Part shown: piece after piece, positions 39,650 to 49,675 of the stretch
How positions within the stretch are numbered: position 1 is the stretch's first letter
Layout of the letters: each line of letters begins with the position of its first letter
Assembly: GCA_000224765.2 (NCBI GenBank)
Contig: AGAU01000132.1
Location: forward strand, 25,492 to 89,491
Source: SAR324 cluster bacterium JCVI-SC AAA005
Lineage (GTDB): Bacteria; SAR324; NAC60-12
Reading direction: 5' to 3'
Length of the DNA: 64,000 nt
The notes under the pieces: generated by a model
The model's database searches: none
What the model saw: only the letters and a program-made list of their open reading frames with translations
What the model was told of the DNA's origin: nothing
Translations under genes and position numbers: made by a program

Positions 39650-40732
39650 TTAATTTAACGGATGACGTTGCAAAAAGCCACTAAAGAACTGATGCCAAGA
39701 TGGTTCTGGTATCACCTCCATCTCTAAAATCCAAACGATTTCGGCCAACTCTGCAAAGGCGGCTAGTTTGACTGCATCCTTCTCTGTTGTCACCCAACGC
39801 TGCGCACGGCTTTTACGCCAAAGCCACTGCAAACGCTGAACATCTTCACCAGTATAAGAATGATGGTCAGGCCAGTTCGAAAGATCTTCCAAACCCTGAC
39901 AGAGAGGTCGCAGTACTTGAGCGAAGCCTTCGGGTTGGGCAATGCCACAATTGGCAAAAACAGCTTCCTTAGCCAGTGTTTTGACATCTTCCACTTCCTG
40001 ACCATCCAATCTTCGTAAGCGGACAGGTAGATAGTCACAGCGGAAGATTGGTCGATCCACCTTGAGTTCCTGTCGCAACAGATGCATCCAAGCATCAGAG
40101 AAACCCAGGTTGGCTTTGGTCAGCATGATCGCATCAGCTCGATTCCAGTGCTGCTCAGGCTCACGCAACTCACCCAATGGAAGAAGTTGGCGATTGCCGA
40201 GGCCTCGCTCTGCATCAATCAGCAGTAGATTGAGATCCCTTGCTACAGCCAGATGTTGATAGGCATCATCCAACAGAATCAGATCAGGTTGATCACAGAG
40301 CAAAGCCCAACGCGCATTACGAATTCGGGAAGATCCCACATAGACTGGCACCTCGGGATGGTGTTGAGCCAGCCAGGTCGGTTCATCACCTAACAATTTT
40401 GGGCTCAGTAGCCAGGGGGCATCCGCTGAACAGAAACGTTGGAGGGTCGCTTTGGAATGCCTTCCATAACCCCGACTGAGAATCACAATCCTTCTTTGCT
40501 GTTGCAGGGAACGCATGAGCATTTCGATGACTGGAGTCTTGCCAGCACCTCCTACTGTCAGATTTCCTACAGCAATCACTGGCACAGGAGGACGAAAGGT
40601 TGTGATCAATCCATTCCGATACATCCATAGACGCAGCAACAGCAGAGCTTCATAGACAAACGCAAGAGCGGTCAGAGCGGCACGGAGCAACGGATTGCGC
40701 CAAAGCCAAGGAGTGGATAGTTTTGGAAGCAT
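39650..40732 (-). CDS. lpxK: tetraacyldisaccharide 4'-kinase
   Basis: [43 protein letters not shown]...[40 protein letters not shown]. Confidence 0.96.
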   Translation of the reverse strand: MLPKLSTPWLWRNPLLRAALTALAFVYEALLLLRLWMYRNGLITTFRPPVPVIAVGNLTVGGAGKTPVIEMLMRSLQQQRRIVILSRGYGRHSKATLQRFCSADAPWLLSPKLLGDEPTWLAQHHPEVPVYVGSSRIRNARWALLCDQPDLILLDDAYQHLAVARDLNLLLIDAERGLGNRQLLPLGELREPEQHWNRADAIMLTKANLGFSDAWMHLLRQELKVDRPIFRCDYLPVRLRRLDGQEVEDVKTLAKEAVFANCGIAQPEGFAQVLRPLCQGLEDLSNWPDHHSYTGEDVQRLQWLWRKSRAQRWVTTEKDAVKLAAFAELAEIVWILEMEVIPEPSWHQFFSGFLQRHPLN

Positions 40733-40733
40733 C

Positions 40734-41138
40734 TTACTTGAGTAACCGGTAGCGCATCTCCTGTTCAGCTGGCAGGTCAGGACTGACTGGTTCCAGCAGT
40801 CCTGCGCTTACTAATTCGTGCAAGATTTCGTCGGTTTGCTTGGCAGTCAGACGCAACTGAAGAAATAAATCGGTTCGGCTCAACTCTCCGCTTTGACTAC
40901 GTGCTAATTGGACAGCCTCATGCAATGGTAGCTGACGATAGATGCCATATTGGTAGTACCCAAAGCCGAACAAGGATCCACCAACCAGAATCGAGGGGAG
41001 ACCAACCAAGGGGAAAGGGATGGGGGCTCCACTATCCAATAAGATCAGTGACCCAAGAATCATCGAACCCCAGCTCAAGATTCGCTCTCGACGCTTGCGG
41101 GCTAGATAGACTTCAGAATCGAAGAGTTGCTCAGCCAT
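40734..41138 (-). CDS. hypothetical small membrane protein with C-terminal helix-turn-helix-like segment
   Basis: 134 aa, two TM segments, then SRTDLFLQLRLTAKQTDEILHELVSAGLLEPV; 1 bp from lpxK. Confidence 0.65.
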   Translation of the reverse strand: MAEQLFDSEVYLARKRRERILSWGSMILGSLILLDSGAPIPFPLVGLPSILVGGSLFGFGYYQYGIYRQLPLHEAVQLARSQSGELSRTDLFLQLRLTAKQTDEILHELVSAGLLEPVSPDLPAEQEMRYRLLK

Positions 41139-41259
41139 GGATGATTGTGCAAGAGGAGTTCTTGGTTACGAAAAAGTTCTATCATTCATACCCTAGCCAA
41201 GGCATCTGCTGCAATATCTGAATTTCTCAGTAAGCTTCAGAAATCTCAGAGTTCCAGCA

Positions 41260-42830
41260 ATTCACTAGCTCATTCTAGTATCAACTCTGGCAAGCTGGGT
41301 AGGCTCAAAAGAGCTACATCGTCCAGAAGTGTAAGAATGACAAAGACCAGCACATGATCAAACACTTGTTGACCATCCCTCAGTCCAAAGAGTGGGCCTA
41401 GCAACGGCAGATCCTGAGACAAAGGGACTCCCTGCGTAAGGTTAGAGCTCTGCTGGCGAATCATGCCTCTCATCAAAATGTGTTGACCATACCATCCTGA
41501 CTAGAGTCACGGGTTCAATCCAACGTGGTGTAACCATTAATATTCCACTAGTCTGAATCTGCTGTAATTTTGCGTTAGTACTACTTATCAAGAGAATACT
41601 CAGCAGTGAGCCGCTGCCCATCTCAGCCTCAAGAAAATTCAGGGGCACCACGACGGAACTTGAGAGCACCCGACCTTCTCTCTGCTCTTGTAGCATGCGC
41701 AGCATCGTGTCAATGCAGACACCACAACTGGTATCAAAAGGGCCAGCTGTCCAACTCAGGCCAAAGTCTAGAGCTTCCAAAGCGCGTAGGAGATACCAGT
41801 GCCTCACCAGCATAACCCTAGTTCCCGAAAAATCTCCTCTGTAATTTCAAAAATATGTGCTTCGATACGAATCTAGGGGATCAGCTGATCCCACAACACT
41901 ACCGGTTTTTCCACCAGCTTTAGCTGTGCTTCAGTTCCTCGAATCAGTAAGGCATTGTTCTGGTGATCTAGCAAGATCAACGGTTGGGGTTAAGTCTCTA
42001 CGAAATCAGGATTTTGCTAAAAAAACGCCTGCAGTTGGTCTTCCGTGCTGGGTAACGTAATCTGCTGTCTATCTACTGTGGTCGTCTGAGAACCTGCATA
42101 TAAGCAGCGTAGCGTAAAACGCCTGAATTTCTGTTTCGGTCTTATCAGCATTTTGGAGACTACCACCTGTGGTACCAAGGGCTTTCCAGCCATTTATTTT
42201 GCGGTAGTCTGCTTAAGTTTTTCAAGAGTCGCACTTAGCAACGGCAATGCCGTCAGCTGGCACTTTTATCCAGAGCGAAATTGGGTGTTGGCCTGCCTCA
42301 CAAAAAAACATATCGACTTCCTGCAACACAGCTAGCCCAGAACGGAGACTCTCCAGCTATTGCTTGAGCACATCGTCAGAGAGCCATTCCAGTACCGTCG
42401 CTGCAGTAGTTGGCAGCTGTTCTGGTTCTGAAATTTCTTCTCTGGCAACCAAAAGTTCTATTGTAATGCTTCTCACATTTGATTCAATAGGCTCTTCCTT
42501 CACTTACTAGGCCTAGCAAAATTTCTGTACCAACTGTTAAGACGCCTCAGTTCACAAAGCCGGCCTTTCAACAACAGAAATCAAGGAATCGTGATGTCGA
42601 AAGTTACTGAAGTACGGGTACTAGGAAAGTTGCTCCAAAAAATCCGCTGTGGCATCAGCTGGAGCAAGTGCAAGAGAAGTCGCTAGCAGGTCCTCTGGCT
42701 CACGCGCCTACCAAATAATCAGATGTGTATCCTCATCGTTGCTCTTTTCGGCATTATAACGAGAAGTCAGCTGTTCAAAGGCCCAGGCTACTAAATCAAG
42801 TCGAAGATTTTCTCTAATCTTGAGGGTTGG
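41260..42830 (-). pseudogene. decayed secretin (PilQ/GspD-type)
   Basis: Minus-strand fragments TQGVPLSQDLPLLGPLFGLRDGQQVFDHVLVFVILTLL, LRALEALDFGLSWTAGPF...LRMLQEQREGRVLSSSVVVPLNFLEAEM, and N-domain-like QPLILLDHQNNALLIRGTEAQLKLVEKPVVLWDQLIP*IRIEAHIFEITEEIF; broken by stops/frameshifts. Confidence 0.75.
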
Positions 42831-42846
42831 TGGTAGAGATTCACCA

Positions 42847-43248
42847 TCATAGCGCAGGGGGCTTTTCCCCGATCTGCCAAGTCAACAAGCAGTTCTGACA
42901 ATGGAATAGGGCTCGGAATTTTTTTCGGAAGGGGCCTTCTCGCCAGACCTGCCGGTCAGGTAGAATGAGCCCTTCACGTTGCTTACGAATCGCCGTCAAG
43001 CCTTGCTCACGCAGGAGCAGTTCGAATAGCAATTCTAGACGGACAGTTTCACGACGACCATCGATTAGCTTTTCGGGAATCTCAGCATAACTGAACGGTG
43101 TTGGTGGAGACTCAGCATATTCTTGAACCAACTGTTGAAGGATCTCTTTCAAAGAAATCAAGCCCTCCAACGCTAGCGGACTCCCCTTGTACAGTTTCCA
43201 GCAAAGTTCCTGAGCAGTCGATAGGCTTGTGTGCGGAAGAAAAGACAA
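42847..43248 (-). CDS. hypothetical protein
   Basis: 133 aa ORF; no confident family. Confidence 0.45.
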   Translation of the reverse strand: MSFLPHTSLSTAQELCWKLYKGSPLALEGLISLKEILQQLVQEYAESPPTPFSYAEIPEKLIDGRRETVRLELLFELLLREQGLTAIRKQREGLILPDRQVWREGPFRKKFRALFHCQNCLLTWQIGEKPPAL

Positions 43249-43336
43249 TCCAACCAGCAGCTAAGCAATATTTATAATCTGGCTCTTTTGTGGAAGACTT
43301 CTGGAGAGCCATTGCAGGTGCATAGGCATCTTCCAT

Positions 43337-43738
43337 TTAGTGTTTTTTGGAAGAAGGCAGACGTACGCAGGTCACTACCATTGTCATCCATCCAAGAATC
43401 AAGTTCACTCCACCAATTGGAGCCATAGCGGTCACCCCACGCAAACCCGTTAAGCTGTAGGTAAAAAGGCTTCCACAGAAAAGAAAGCTACCCACTATGA
43501 AAAAGATTCCCATGTACAAAAATCCTCGACGTTCCAAACGCTCCAAGAGCAAGCCTGCGAAGAGCAAGCCTCCTGCGTGGTAGAAAAGATAGTTTGAGGC
43601 CAATGTAAAATTCGCAGTGCTGTTGAATTCCTCTAATTGAGTTCGCAGCAGGTGAGATCCCATCGAACCACTTAGGACAGCAAGAGTTCCAAACAATGCG
43701 CCAGTGGCCAAGAGCCACTTGCTTGCTGGATGTTTCAT
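43337..43738 (-). CDS. DUF423 family membrane protein
   Basis: LLATGALFGTLAVLSGSMGSHLLRTQL...FYHAGGLLFAGLL...GSFLFCGSLFTYSLTGLRGVTAMAPIGGVNLILGWM. Confidence 0.92.
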   Translation of the reverse strand: MKHPASKWLLATGALFGTLAVLSGSMGSHLLRTQLEEFNSTANFTLASNYLFYHAGGLLFAGLLLERLERRGFLYMGIFFIVGSFLFCGSLFTYSLTGLRGVTAMAPIGGVNLILGWMTMVVTCVRLPSSKKH

Positions 43739-45015
43739 CCCAGTTCTCCTTCAAAAAATGATTTTGTGATGCCCTCAAGCCATTGCTGTCCTACCTCTAC
43801 AGTTGCTGGGGATAGTTGCTGAATTCTTCTCGTGTAGGTTCCTTCAGCATCTACCAACTCTCGGAGCAAAATCTCAGGTGCCAAATTTGGGATGGAAGCG
43901 TAGCTTTGTAATTGCTCTTTTCGTTGAGCCCAACCCTGTAACCAAGCACGCTGATCTTTTAGCTTAGTTTCTGGCAAAACCCGCTCACTGTGTGATTGAT
44001 TCTCCGCTACCAGTTCTGTCAGCAGCTGCAGTTGTGCAATCCGTTCTTCCAGGTTGCGTTGCACGATGTACTGGCCTTGGCGATAGAGGCTCTCTACAAA
44101 AGTATCTATTGCTATCCGAACGCGAACTTGATCGTACCAATGAAAAAGAGCAACCAATTCACCAAAGAATTGCAGTTGAGTTGACACAATCCAACGTAAA
44201 TTTGGGAAACAACGAGGATCATAGTTCTTGTGTCCAGGCAAATGAGCAGTACCCAGGTTCAGGCCAGAAGCTAACTGTCTAGGAAGACGCACTCCTGCTG
44301 CTGAAAAGGCTCCAAACTCCGCTAATAGTGGACCCAACAAACTACAATTTCCTCCGATAAAAAGACGCTCTGAACGCAGGAAAACGCCTTCACAGACATT
44401 TCCCAGTAAGGAGGCCGTTGCCTTGTCACCTCGAATGGTAAAGTTGAAATGGATTGTCCCACTACCAACCTCACTGAATTGACCTGGTAGATCACCGGTT
44501 CCTCCAGCGAGCAGTACATCACAGAAGTTGATGTTGCTCCCCAGCGTCACCCACGGCATAAGCAGGGTCATCTTAGTGTCAGTATGTTGACCCGAACAAG
44601 CACCTTCTTCGTAGAGACTTCCCTTGCGAATCCGAAATCCTACACCTGCGGTTGGAGGTGCTCCAGCGTGTTCTCTTCCAAGAAAAACAGCTTCTTCGGC
44701 AACACCCATGCCAAGTATCGTCTGAGGTCCGACCCAGCTTTGCCTCAACGAAACCGGTCCTTGAGCACCAACTGTTGCACCTGGGCCAATCACACTATCT
44801 TCCAAGACCACAAAGCCTCCAGGGCCGATCTCAGCTCCTGTCCGTACTCGAGTGGACTGACCCTGTAAACGAGTACCTGGATGTAGCACAGCCCCCGACT
44901 CTAATTGCTGAAGATTCACATCCCGACGGATCGCAGTTTGCTCCGGTAACAGAATCTGGACTCCCCGTTGTGCTAGCTGTCCAAGTTCCTGTGAACTGTA
45001 AAAATCACTCATCAC
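43735..45015 (-). CDS. left-handed beta-helix (hexapeptide repeat) protein, nucleotidyltransferase-C-terminus-like
   Basis: GAVLHPGTRLQGQSTRVRTGAEIGPGGFVVLEDSVIGPGATVGAQGPVSLRQSWVGPQTILG; long helical C-terminus. Confidence 0.75.
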   Translation of the reverse strand: MMSDFYSSQELGQLAQRGVQILLPEQTAIRRDVNLQQLESGAVLHPGTRLQGQSTRVRTGAEIGPGGFVVLEDSVIGPGATVGAQGPVSLRQSWVGPQTILGMGVAEEAVFLGREHAGAPPTAGVGFRIRKGSLYEEGACSGQHTDTKMTLLMPWVTLGSNINFCDVLLAGGTGDLPGQFSEVGSGTIHFNFTIRGDKATASLLGNVCEGVFLRSERLFIGGNCSLLGPLLAEFGAFSAAGVRLPRQLASGLNLGTAHLPGHKNYDPRCFPNLRWIVSTQLQFFGELVALFHWYDQVRVRIAIDTFVESLYRQGQYIVQRNLEERIAQLQLLTELVAENQSHSERVLPETKLKDQRAWLQGWAQRKEQLQSYASIPNLAPEILLRELVDAEGTYTRRIQQLSPATVEVGQQWLEGITKSFFEGELG

Positions 45016-45092
45016 CTTCTCTAGCCTGCATTCCAGAATTACGAAAAACCCTCTCTTCCTGATTCAAACTCATACTGAAACTGGAAAATCAA

Positions 45093-45668
45093 TCAACGCT
45101 GATAATGCACACCACGGAGTTCGACCAATCCAGTCTTCAGTTCGTAGCGCAAATCTGAACCATCGACATCGCTATCCTGCCAGGTCATTTGTACTGCTCC
45201 TGGCATCCGCAGTACTTCTGTCTGCAAATCGTATATAGCACGCTCTGCCTGCAAGTATAATTTGCTATCGCGTTCCACCTCGACCTCACCACGAATTTCT
45301 ACCAACTGCCGACGCCAGTCGATCAATGCTTCGTCAGCACGTACTAGCGTGTCTGTGAATGGTATTGTTTCAGGATTAGGATGCAGGCGCAATCGAGGTT
45401 GTTCCACATTCATGATCGAACTATCATCAGCCATCAAAGCTCGAAGACCTGTTAAGGTCCAACGTTTGAAGTCTTTTTGATAATCCTGCAGAGTAATCTG
45501 CTCCAACTGTAGCACCTGACTCTCCGGCAAGGGCAGCAATGGCAGTGATTCAGAGGTGGAGTTGGAGTTGGAGAGAGCAAAATACAAGGCAAGGGGACCC
45601 AGTAGTAGTAATAGCAAGAATTCTTGCCAGTGGGCCAATAGTAGCGCTCGGACACGTGATCCGGTCAT
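45093..45668 (-). CDS. lptC: LPS export protein LptC
   Basis: N-terminal TM; LTGLRALMADDSSIMNVEQPRLRLH...QLVEIRGEVEVERDSKLYLQAERAIYDLQTEVLRMPGAVQM. Confidence 0.8.
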   Translation of the reverse strand: MTGSRVRALLLAHWQEFLLLLLLGPLALYFALSNSNSTSESLPLLPLPESQVLQLEQITLQDYQKDFKRWTLTGLRALMADDSSIMNVEQPRLRLHPNPETIPFTDTLVRADEALIDWRRQLVEIRGEVEVERDSKLYLQAERAIYDLQTEVLRMPGAVQMTWQDSDVDGSDLRYELKTGLVELRGVHYQR

Positions 45669-45688
45669 TGGAACTCAGCGTAAGCCTT

Positions 45689-46168
45689 TCAGAAACGCAA
45701 TTGTAGACCAGCATGCCATGATTGGCCGTCTTCTGAAGGAGCCGCCCAAAAAGCTAAGGGATCTATGGGGTCTTCGTTCTGTACTTGAGTCTGAGTATCG
45801 GTTGGTGGGCCAAAATTTGGCTTTGGCAGCACTGGCATCAGATTTTGGTTAAAACTGATGCCATTGATGACTAGATAGAGTCCAAGACCATATCCCATCA
45901 AACCCCCGATAGTCATACTTCCCGAAATCGATTCCCGAAATGCAGCTCCAGAGAGAAAATGATATGAAACTCCGATCGCAGCTCCCCAGAGAGAACCATA
46001 TAGAGTGTTCCAGAAGACTGACTGCATTACAGGGCCACGGCCACCATTTGCTCCATCCAAAAAGTTTTCAATGCCAGGACCTTCTTGAGCCTGCTGAGCC
46101 CAGGCAACTGGCTGGGACAGGCAGGCAAGTAGCAAAAAGATTGCGATCACTCGGGTGCACTTGCTCAT
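45689..46168 (-). CDS. exported protein with glycine-zipper-like TM segments (paralog A)
   Basis: Signal peptide MSKCTRVIAIFLLLACLSQPVAWAQQ; LYGSLWGAAIGVSYHFLSGAAF...MTIGGLMGYGLGLYLVING. Confidence 0.65.
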   Translation of the reverse strand: MSKCTRVIAIFLLLACLSQPVAWAQQAQEGPGIENFLDGANGGRGPVMQSVFWNTLYGSLWGAAIGVSYHFLSGAAFRESISGSMTIGGLMGYGLGLYLVINGISFNQNLMPVLPKPNFGPPTDTQTQVQNEDPIDPLAFWAAPSEDGQSWHAGLQLRF

Positions 46169-46179
46169 GGGAGGCCTCC

Positions 46180-46587
46180 TTAAAACTTCCAAGTCATGGG
46201 AATGGTCAGGCCAGTGTGGGCAACCGGGCTGGGCAATTGATCTCTCTTTGATTGTCCTAGCAGATCTTCAAGACTACTGGGCAGTGAATTGGTACGAGGT
46301 TCCACCAATGCATTTTGCAGTATATAAAAACCGAACATGGAACCGAGGACTGTACCAACAATTAGTCCGTCCACTGTGGTATCGCGCAGTGTCACATCTG
46401 GATTAAGTGGATCCATGAACCAGACCAGAACTCCCAGTCCAACACCCGCCACTGTACCAGCTAAAGTGTAGCCCAGTTCCTGTTGCATCAGCAGGGGACC
46501 TGTTTCCTGAGCCTGGATTTTTGGGGTTCCAAGGCTGAAGATTAATAGCAGCACCGCCGGCCAAAAACGTCGCATAAGCGTATCCAT
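46180..46587 (-). CDS. exported protein with glycine-zipper-like TM segments (paralog B)
   Basis: MDTLMRRFWPAVLLLIFSLGTPKIQAQ; LAGTVAGVGLGVLVWFMDPL...DGLIVGTVLGSMFGFYIL. Confidence 0.65.
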   Translation of the reverse strand: MDTLMRRFWPAVLLLIFSLGTPKIQAQETGPLLMQQELGYTLAGTVAGVGLGVLVWFMDPLNPDVTLRDTTVDGLIVGTVLGSMFGFYILQNALVEPRTNSLPSSLEDLLGQSKRDQLPSPVAHTGLTIPMTWKF

Positions 46588-46715
46588 GTTCTCAATATTC
46601 TTCAAAAGGCTGGAGTTTTCCAGCAGAACCCAGTTGTGTCTGGTGCAGAGAGTGAATGGGTTTTGCATCCATTTCAAGGCAACATCTTCCAAACACTGCT
46701 GTTCAGGAATCCGGC

Positions 46716-47342
46716 ATGCGTTCACACCTTTCCATTTGGCTTTGCCTGCTGCTGCTTATGTTCAATCCTCGGTCAGCAATGGCCCAGCAAGACCTATTTG
46801 GTGAATTTCGGTCTGCCGACGAAGAGGCATTTTTCAATGATCCCTATCAGGATACAGCCAACGATCCGCTATTGCAGCAGGATTTTGAGTTGGAGCCAAC
46901 CATGGAAGATCCTCTTGCGACGGAGCCCATTCCAGAAGGTGACCCTTTTGAAGGGCCTGTCCAGCAAGATGAACAATACCTCGATGAAGGCACATTTTCT
47001 GACGACTCCGAAAGTGCTTTACGCTTTGACTTGCTGGCACAGCGGCAAATTGCTGACAGTGAGCGTCGTAATCTCGTTGGCAACGTTGCCTATGGCGCTG
47101 GAACAGGCCTGATGCTTGGGGGCTGGTTCACTTTTCTACGTCCAGGAACCAGTCGTGAGCAGTTCCGTACGATTGGTACCAGCACCGTTGTTGGTGGCTT
47201 GATTGGAGCTCTGATTGGTTCTCGCTCAGTCTGGAATCCTGCTGCACCACGGCCACAAGGAGTTCAAAATGAATTACCTATTGGACCTATCGCCTTGGTC
47301 GATCCTACCGGATTTCGCCTAGCATACACGTGGACCTTCTAA
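46716..47342 (+). CDS. exported protein with glycine-zipper-like TM segments (paralog C)
   Basis: MRSHLSIWLCLLLLMFNPRSAMAQ; VGNVAYGAGTGLMLGGWFTFLRPG...STVVGGLIGALIGSRS; C-terminus GFRLAYTWTF. Confidence 0.65.
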   Translation: MRSHLSIWLCLLLLMFNPRSAMAQQDLFGEFRSADEEAFFNDPYQDTANDPLLQQDFELEPTMEDPLATEPIPEGDPFEGPVQQDEQYLDEGTFSDDSESALRFDLLAQRQIADSERRNLVGNVAYGAGTGLMLGGWFTFLRPGTSREQFRTIGTSTVVGGLIGALIGSRSVWNPAAPRPQGVQNELPIGPIALVDPTGFRLAYTWTF

Positions 47343-47366
47343 GCAACACGTGCGCCAGAAACTAGC

Positions 47367-48290
47367 TTATTTGCGCTGTAACAAACGCAGTACTTCACGG
47401 AAACGGGCATTGAGTGTATCGAGGATCGCACCAATGCCAATGCTACCAAAACAGAGGAGCATACAACCCACAGCTAGAATCGCTGTTGGAACCTTGTTCA
47501 CATAGCCATCCACCGCATAGTCAACAATCACTTCTCCACCTGCAATCAAACCGATCAGACCAAAAAATAAGGCTAGTACCCCAAAGAACAAGATAGGCTT
47601 GTAGGATCTGGAGATACTGGCGATCTGATACAACACCCGAAAGCCATCTCGAAAAGTATTCAGCTTAGAGAACGAACCTTCTGGGCGTTCTCGGTAGGGT
47701 ACTGTCACTTCCTGAATTGTGTACCCATAATCCAGCACTCGAATTGTCATTTCTGTTTCTACTTCAAAACCACTGGCCAATACGGGTAGATTCTGCACCA
47801 GTTCCCGACTGAAACCTCGGTAACCGGACATGATGTCTTCCAGATTACTGCTAAAGATCCAGTTGACCAGACTACGAACTAAATTATTGCCAAAGACATG
47901 GAGTGGGCGGAATGATTCTTCTTCATACTCGTTCAAGCGAGTAGCCACAGTCATGTCGGCTTCTCCATCCAGTAGCGGCTGCAGCAAAGCCTGAACATGC
48001 GCCGCAGAATATGTGTCGTCTCCATCAACCATCACGTAGTAATCCGCCTCAACCTTGCGGAACATTGCGGCGATGACATGGCCCTTGCCGCGCTTACGCT
48101 CTGGAATAACAACCGCCCCTTCCACTGTAGCAAGCTCAGCTGTACGATCTGTGCTGTTGTTATCGAAGACATAGATGGTAGCTTGCGGCAATTCCTTTCG
48201 AAAATCCTGAACTACCTTGCTGATTGTCACTTCTTCGTTAAGGCAAGGAATCAGGACTGCAATTCGAGAAGCAGTCAGGCTGGCGGACAT
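47367..48290 (-). CDS. family 2 glycosyltransferase (DPM1/ArnC-like) with C-terminal TM segments
   Basis: IAVLIPCLNEEVTISKVVQDFRKELPQATIYVFDNNSTDRT...YYVMVDGDDTYSAAHVQALLQPL...DIMSGYRGFSREL. Confidence 0.93.
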   Translation of the reverse strand: MSASLTASRIAVLIPCLNEEVTISKVVQDFRKELPQATIYVFDNNSTDRTAELATVEGAVVIPERKRGKGHVIAAMFRKVEADYYVMVDGDDTYSAAHVQALLQPLLDGEADMTVATRLNEYEEESFRPLHVFGNNLVRSLVNWIFSSNLEDIMSGYRGFSRELVQNLPVLASGFEVETEMTIRVLDYGYTIQEVTVPYRERPEGSFSKLNTFRDGFRVLYQIASISRSYKPILFFGVLALFFGLIGLIAGGEVIVDYAVDGYVNKVPTAILAVGCMLLCFGSIGIGAILDTLNARFREVLRLLQRK

Positions 48291-48311
48291 TCTATCTCTC
48301 CATAGGGGATT

Positions 48312-49028
48312 TCAGGGACGGTATTTGCGCTTGAGGCGCTCCAATTCATCATGAACATCCGTTTCTGCTGTTTGACGACTGGTCTGCTGGCGATTCGTAC
48401 GCTGATAGCGCTTAAGACGTGCCAATTCGGCTTCGATATCTGCCCGTGGATCATCATGGGCCTGAGTTTTTTTTTCTTTGGGTCTGCGAGTTTCCCCACC
48501 CGACCAAGATTGCTCTGTGCCTGAAGTAGGATGAGCAGAGGAGTTCTCTTCATGCCAGGCTTCTATCACCTCGTGATAGATCCGACGAGCCCACTCCAGC
48601 AGGAGTTCCAAAGGATCAGTTCGCTGAACACCGAATTGTTTGAGCAATCCTTCCACATCTTTCAGTAAATCTTCCAGCGACGTTTCAGCAAAATCCGTGA
48701 AATCCTCCCTTGGGCGCTCATAGGATCGCTTCTGATTCTGTGAAGAACTTGTGTTTGTGGAGGCTTTTTGGTGTCTTTGGGAGCGTTGTGCCTGCTCAGT
48801 GGCTCTCCGCCACCGTAGGTCATAGGCTTGACGTTTTGCTGAATGACTCAAGGTCTCGTAGGCTTGAGTTAGTTGCACGAAGCGGCGCTGTGCTTCTCGC
48901 TGGTTCGCCTCGGATTTGTGTTGCTGCAAATCCGGGTGATATTGCTTTGCGAGCCATCGGAATGCCTTGCGAACTTCCTCGGTTGAAGCCGTCGGCTCCA
49001 CTTGCAACAATTCGTAGTAATCAATCAT
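48312..49028 (-). CDS. DnaJ-domain protein
   Basis: MIDYYELLQVEPTASTEEVRKAFRWLAKQYHPDLQQHKSEANQREAQRRFVQLTQAYETLSHSAKRQAYD; start trimmed to Met 49028. Confidence 0.92.
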   Translation of the reverse strand: MIDYYELLQVEPTASTEEVRKAFRWLAKQYHPDLQQHKSEANQREAQRRFVQLTQAYETLSHSAKRQAYDLRWRRATEQAQRSQRHQKASTNTSSSQNQKRSYERPREDFTDFAETSLEDLLKDVEGLLKQFGVQRTDPLELLLEWARRIYHEVIEAWHEENSSAHPTSGTEQSWSGGETRRPKEKKTQAHDDPRADIEAELARLKRYQRTNRQQTSRQTAETDVHDELERLKRKYRP

Positions 49029-49054
49029 TTGTGTCTTTCCTGCACTGGGGAACG

Positions 49055-49660
49055 ATGGAACGGATCCTGTATTTTGACCTGGAAACAAAGCGCGCAGCCG
49101 AGGAAGTTGGTGGCTGGAGCAACATTGAAGACATGGGAATGTCTGTCGGGGTAATCTGGGACAGCTTCGATGAACAACACCATGTATACTTAGATTATCA
49201 AGGGCCACAACTATTGGAACACTGCCGTAAGGCTGATTTGATCGTGGGCTTCAACCACGTGGAATTCGACTACCGCGTCTTGGCCGGTGAATGTTCAGGC
49301 CAGCAGGAACAGCGGACAAGATTACGGACGGAACTGGCTGGCTTGCCCAACCTGGATATGCTGACTGAACTAAAAAAATTACTTGGGCACCGCCTAAAAT
49401 TAGAGTCACTCGCCCGACCCACACTGGGAGCTGGTAAATCAGCTGATGGATTACAAGCGCTCAAGTGGTATCGTGAAGATAAGTTAGATAAAATCATCGA
49501 ATATTGTAAGGTCGATGTCGAGGTAACTCGTGATCTTCATCTCTACGCCTTGGAGCATGGTGAGCTGCTCTATGACTCCCGGAGTGGAATCAAAACTGTA
49601 TCTGTTACTTGGGGACAGCAGGCTCCAAAACGAGAGGTGCAGCAGATGTCCTTGTTCTAA
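49055..49660 (+). CDS. ribonuclease H-like (DnaQ/YprB-type) exonuclease-fold protein
   Basis: MERILYFDLETKRAAEEVGGWSNIEDMGMSVGVIWD...ADLIVGFNHVEFDYRVL...IIEYCKVDVEVTRDLHLYAL. Confidence 0.85.
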   Translation: MERILYFDLETKRAAEEVGGWSNIEDMGMSVGVIWDSFDEQHHVYLDYQGPQLLEHCRKADLIVGFNHVEFDYRVLAGECSGQQEQRTRLRTELAGLPNLDMLTELKKLLGHRLKLESLARPTLGAGKSADGLQALKWYREDKLDKIIEYCKVDVEVTRDLHLYALEHGELLYDSRSGIKTVSVTWGQQAPKREVQQMSLF

Positions 49661-49675
49661 AAATTAGGGAAGCAG

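Noticed and set aside
48710-49054. N-terminal extension of ORF 48710-49660
   Set aside because: Antisense to dnaJ-like gene; RNase H-like homology begins at Met 49055.
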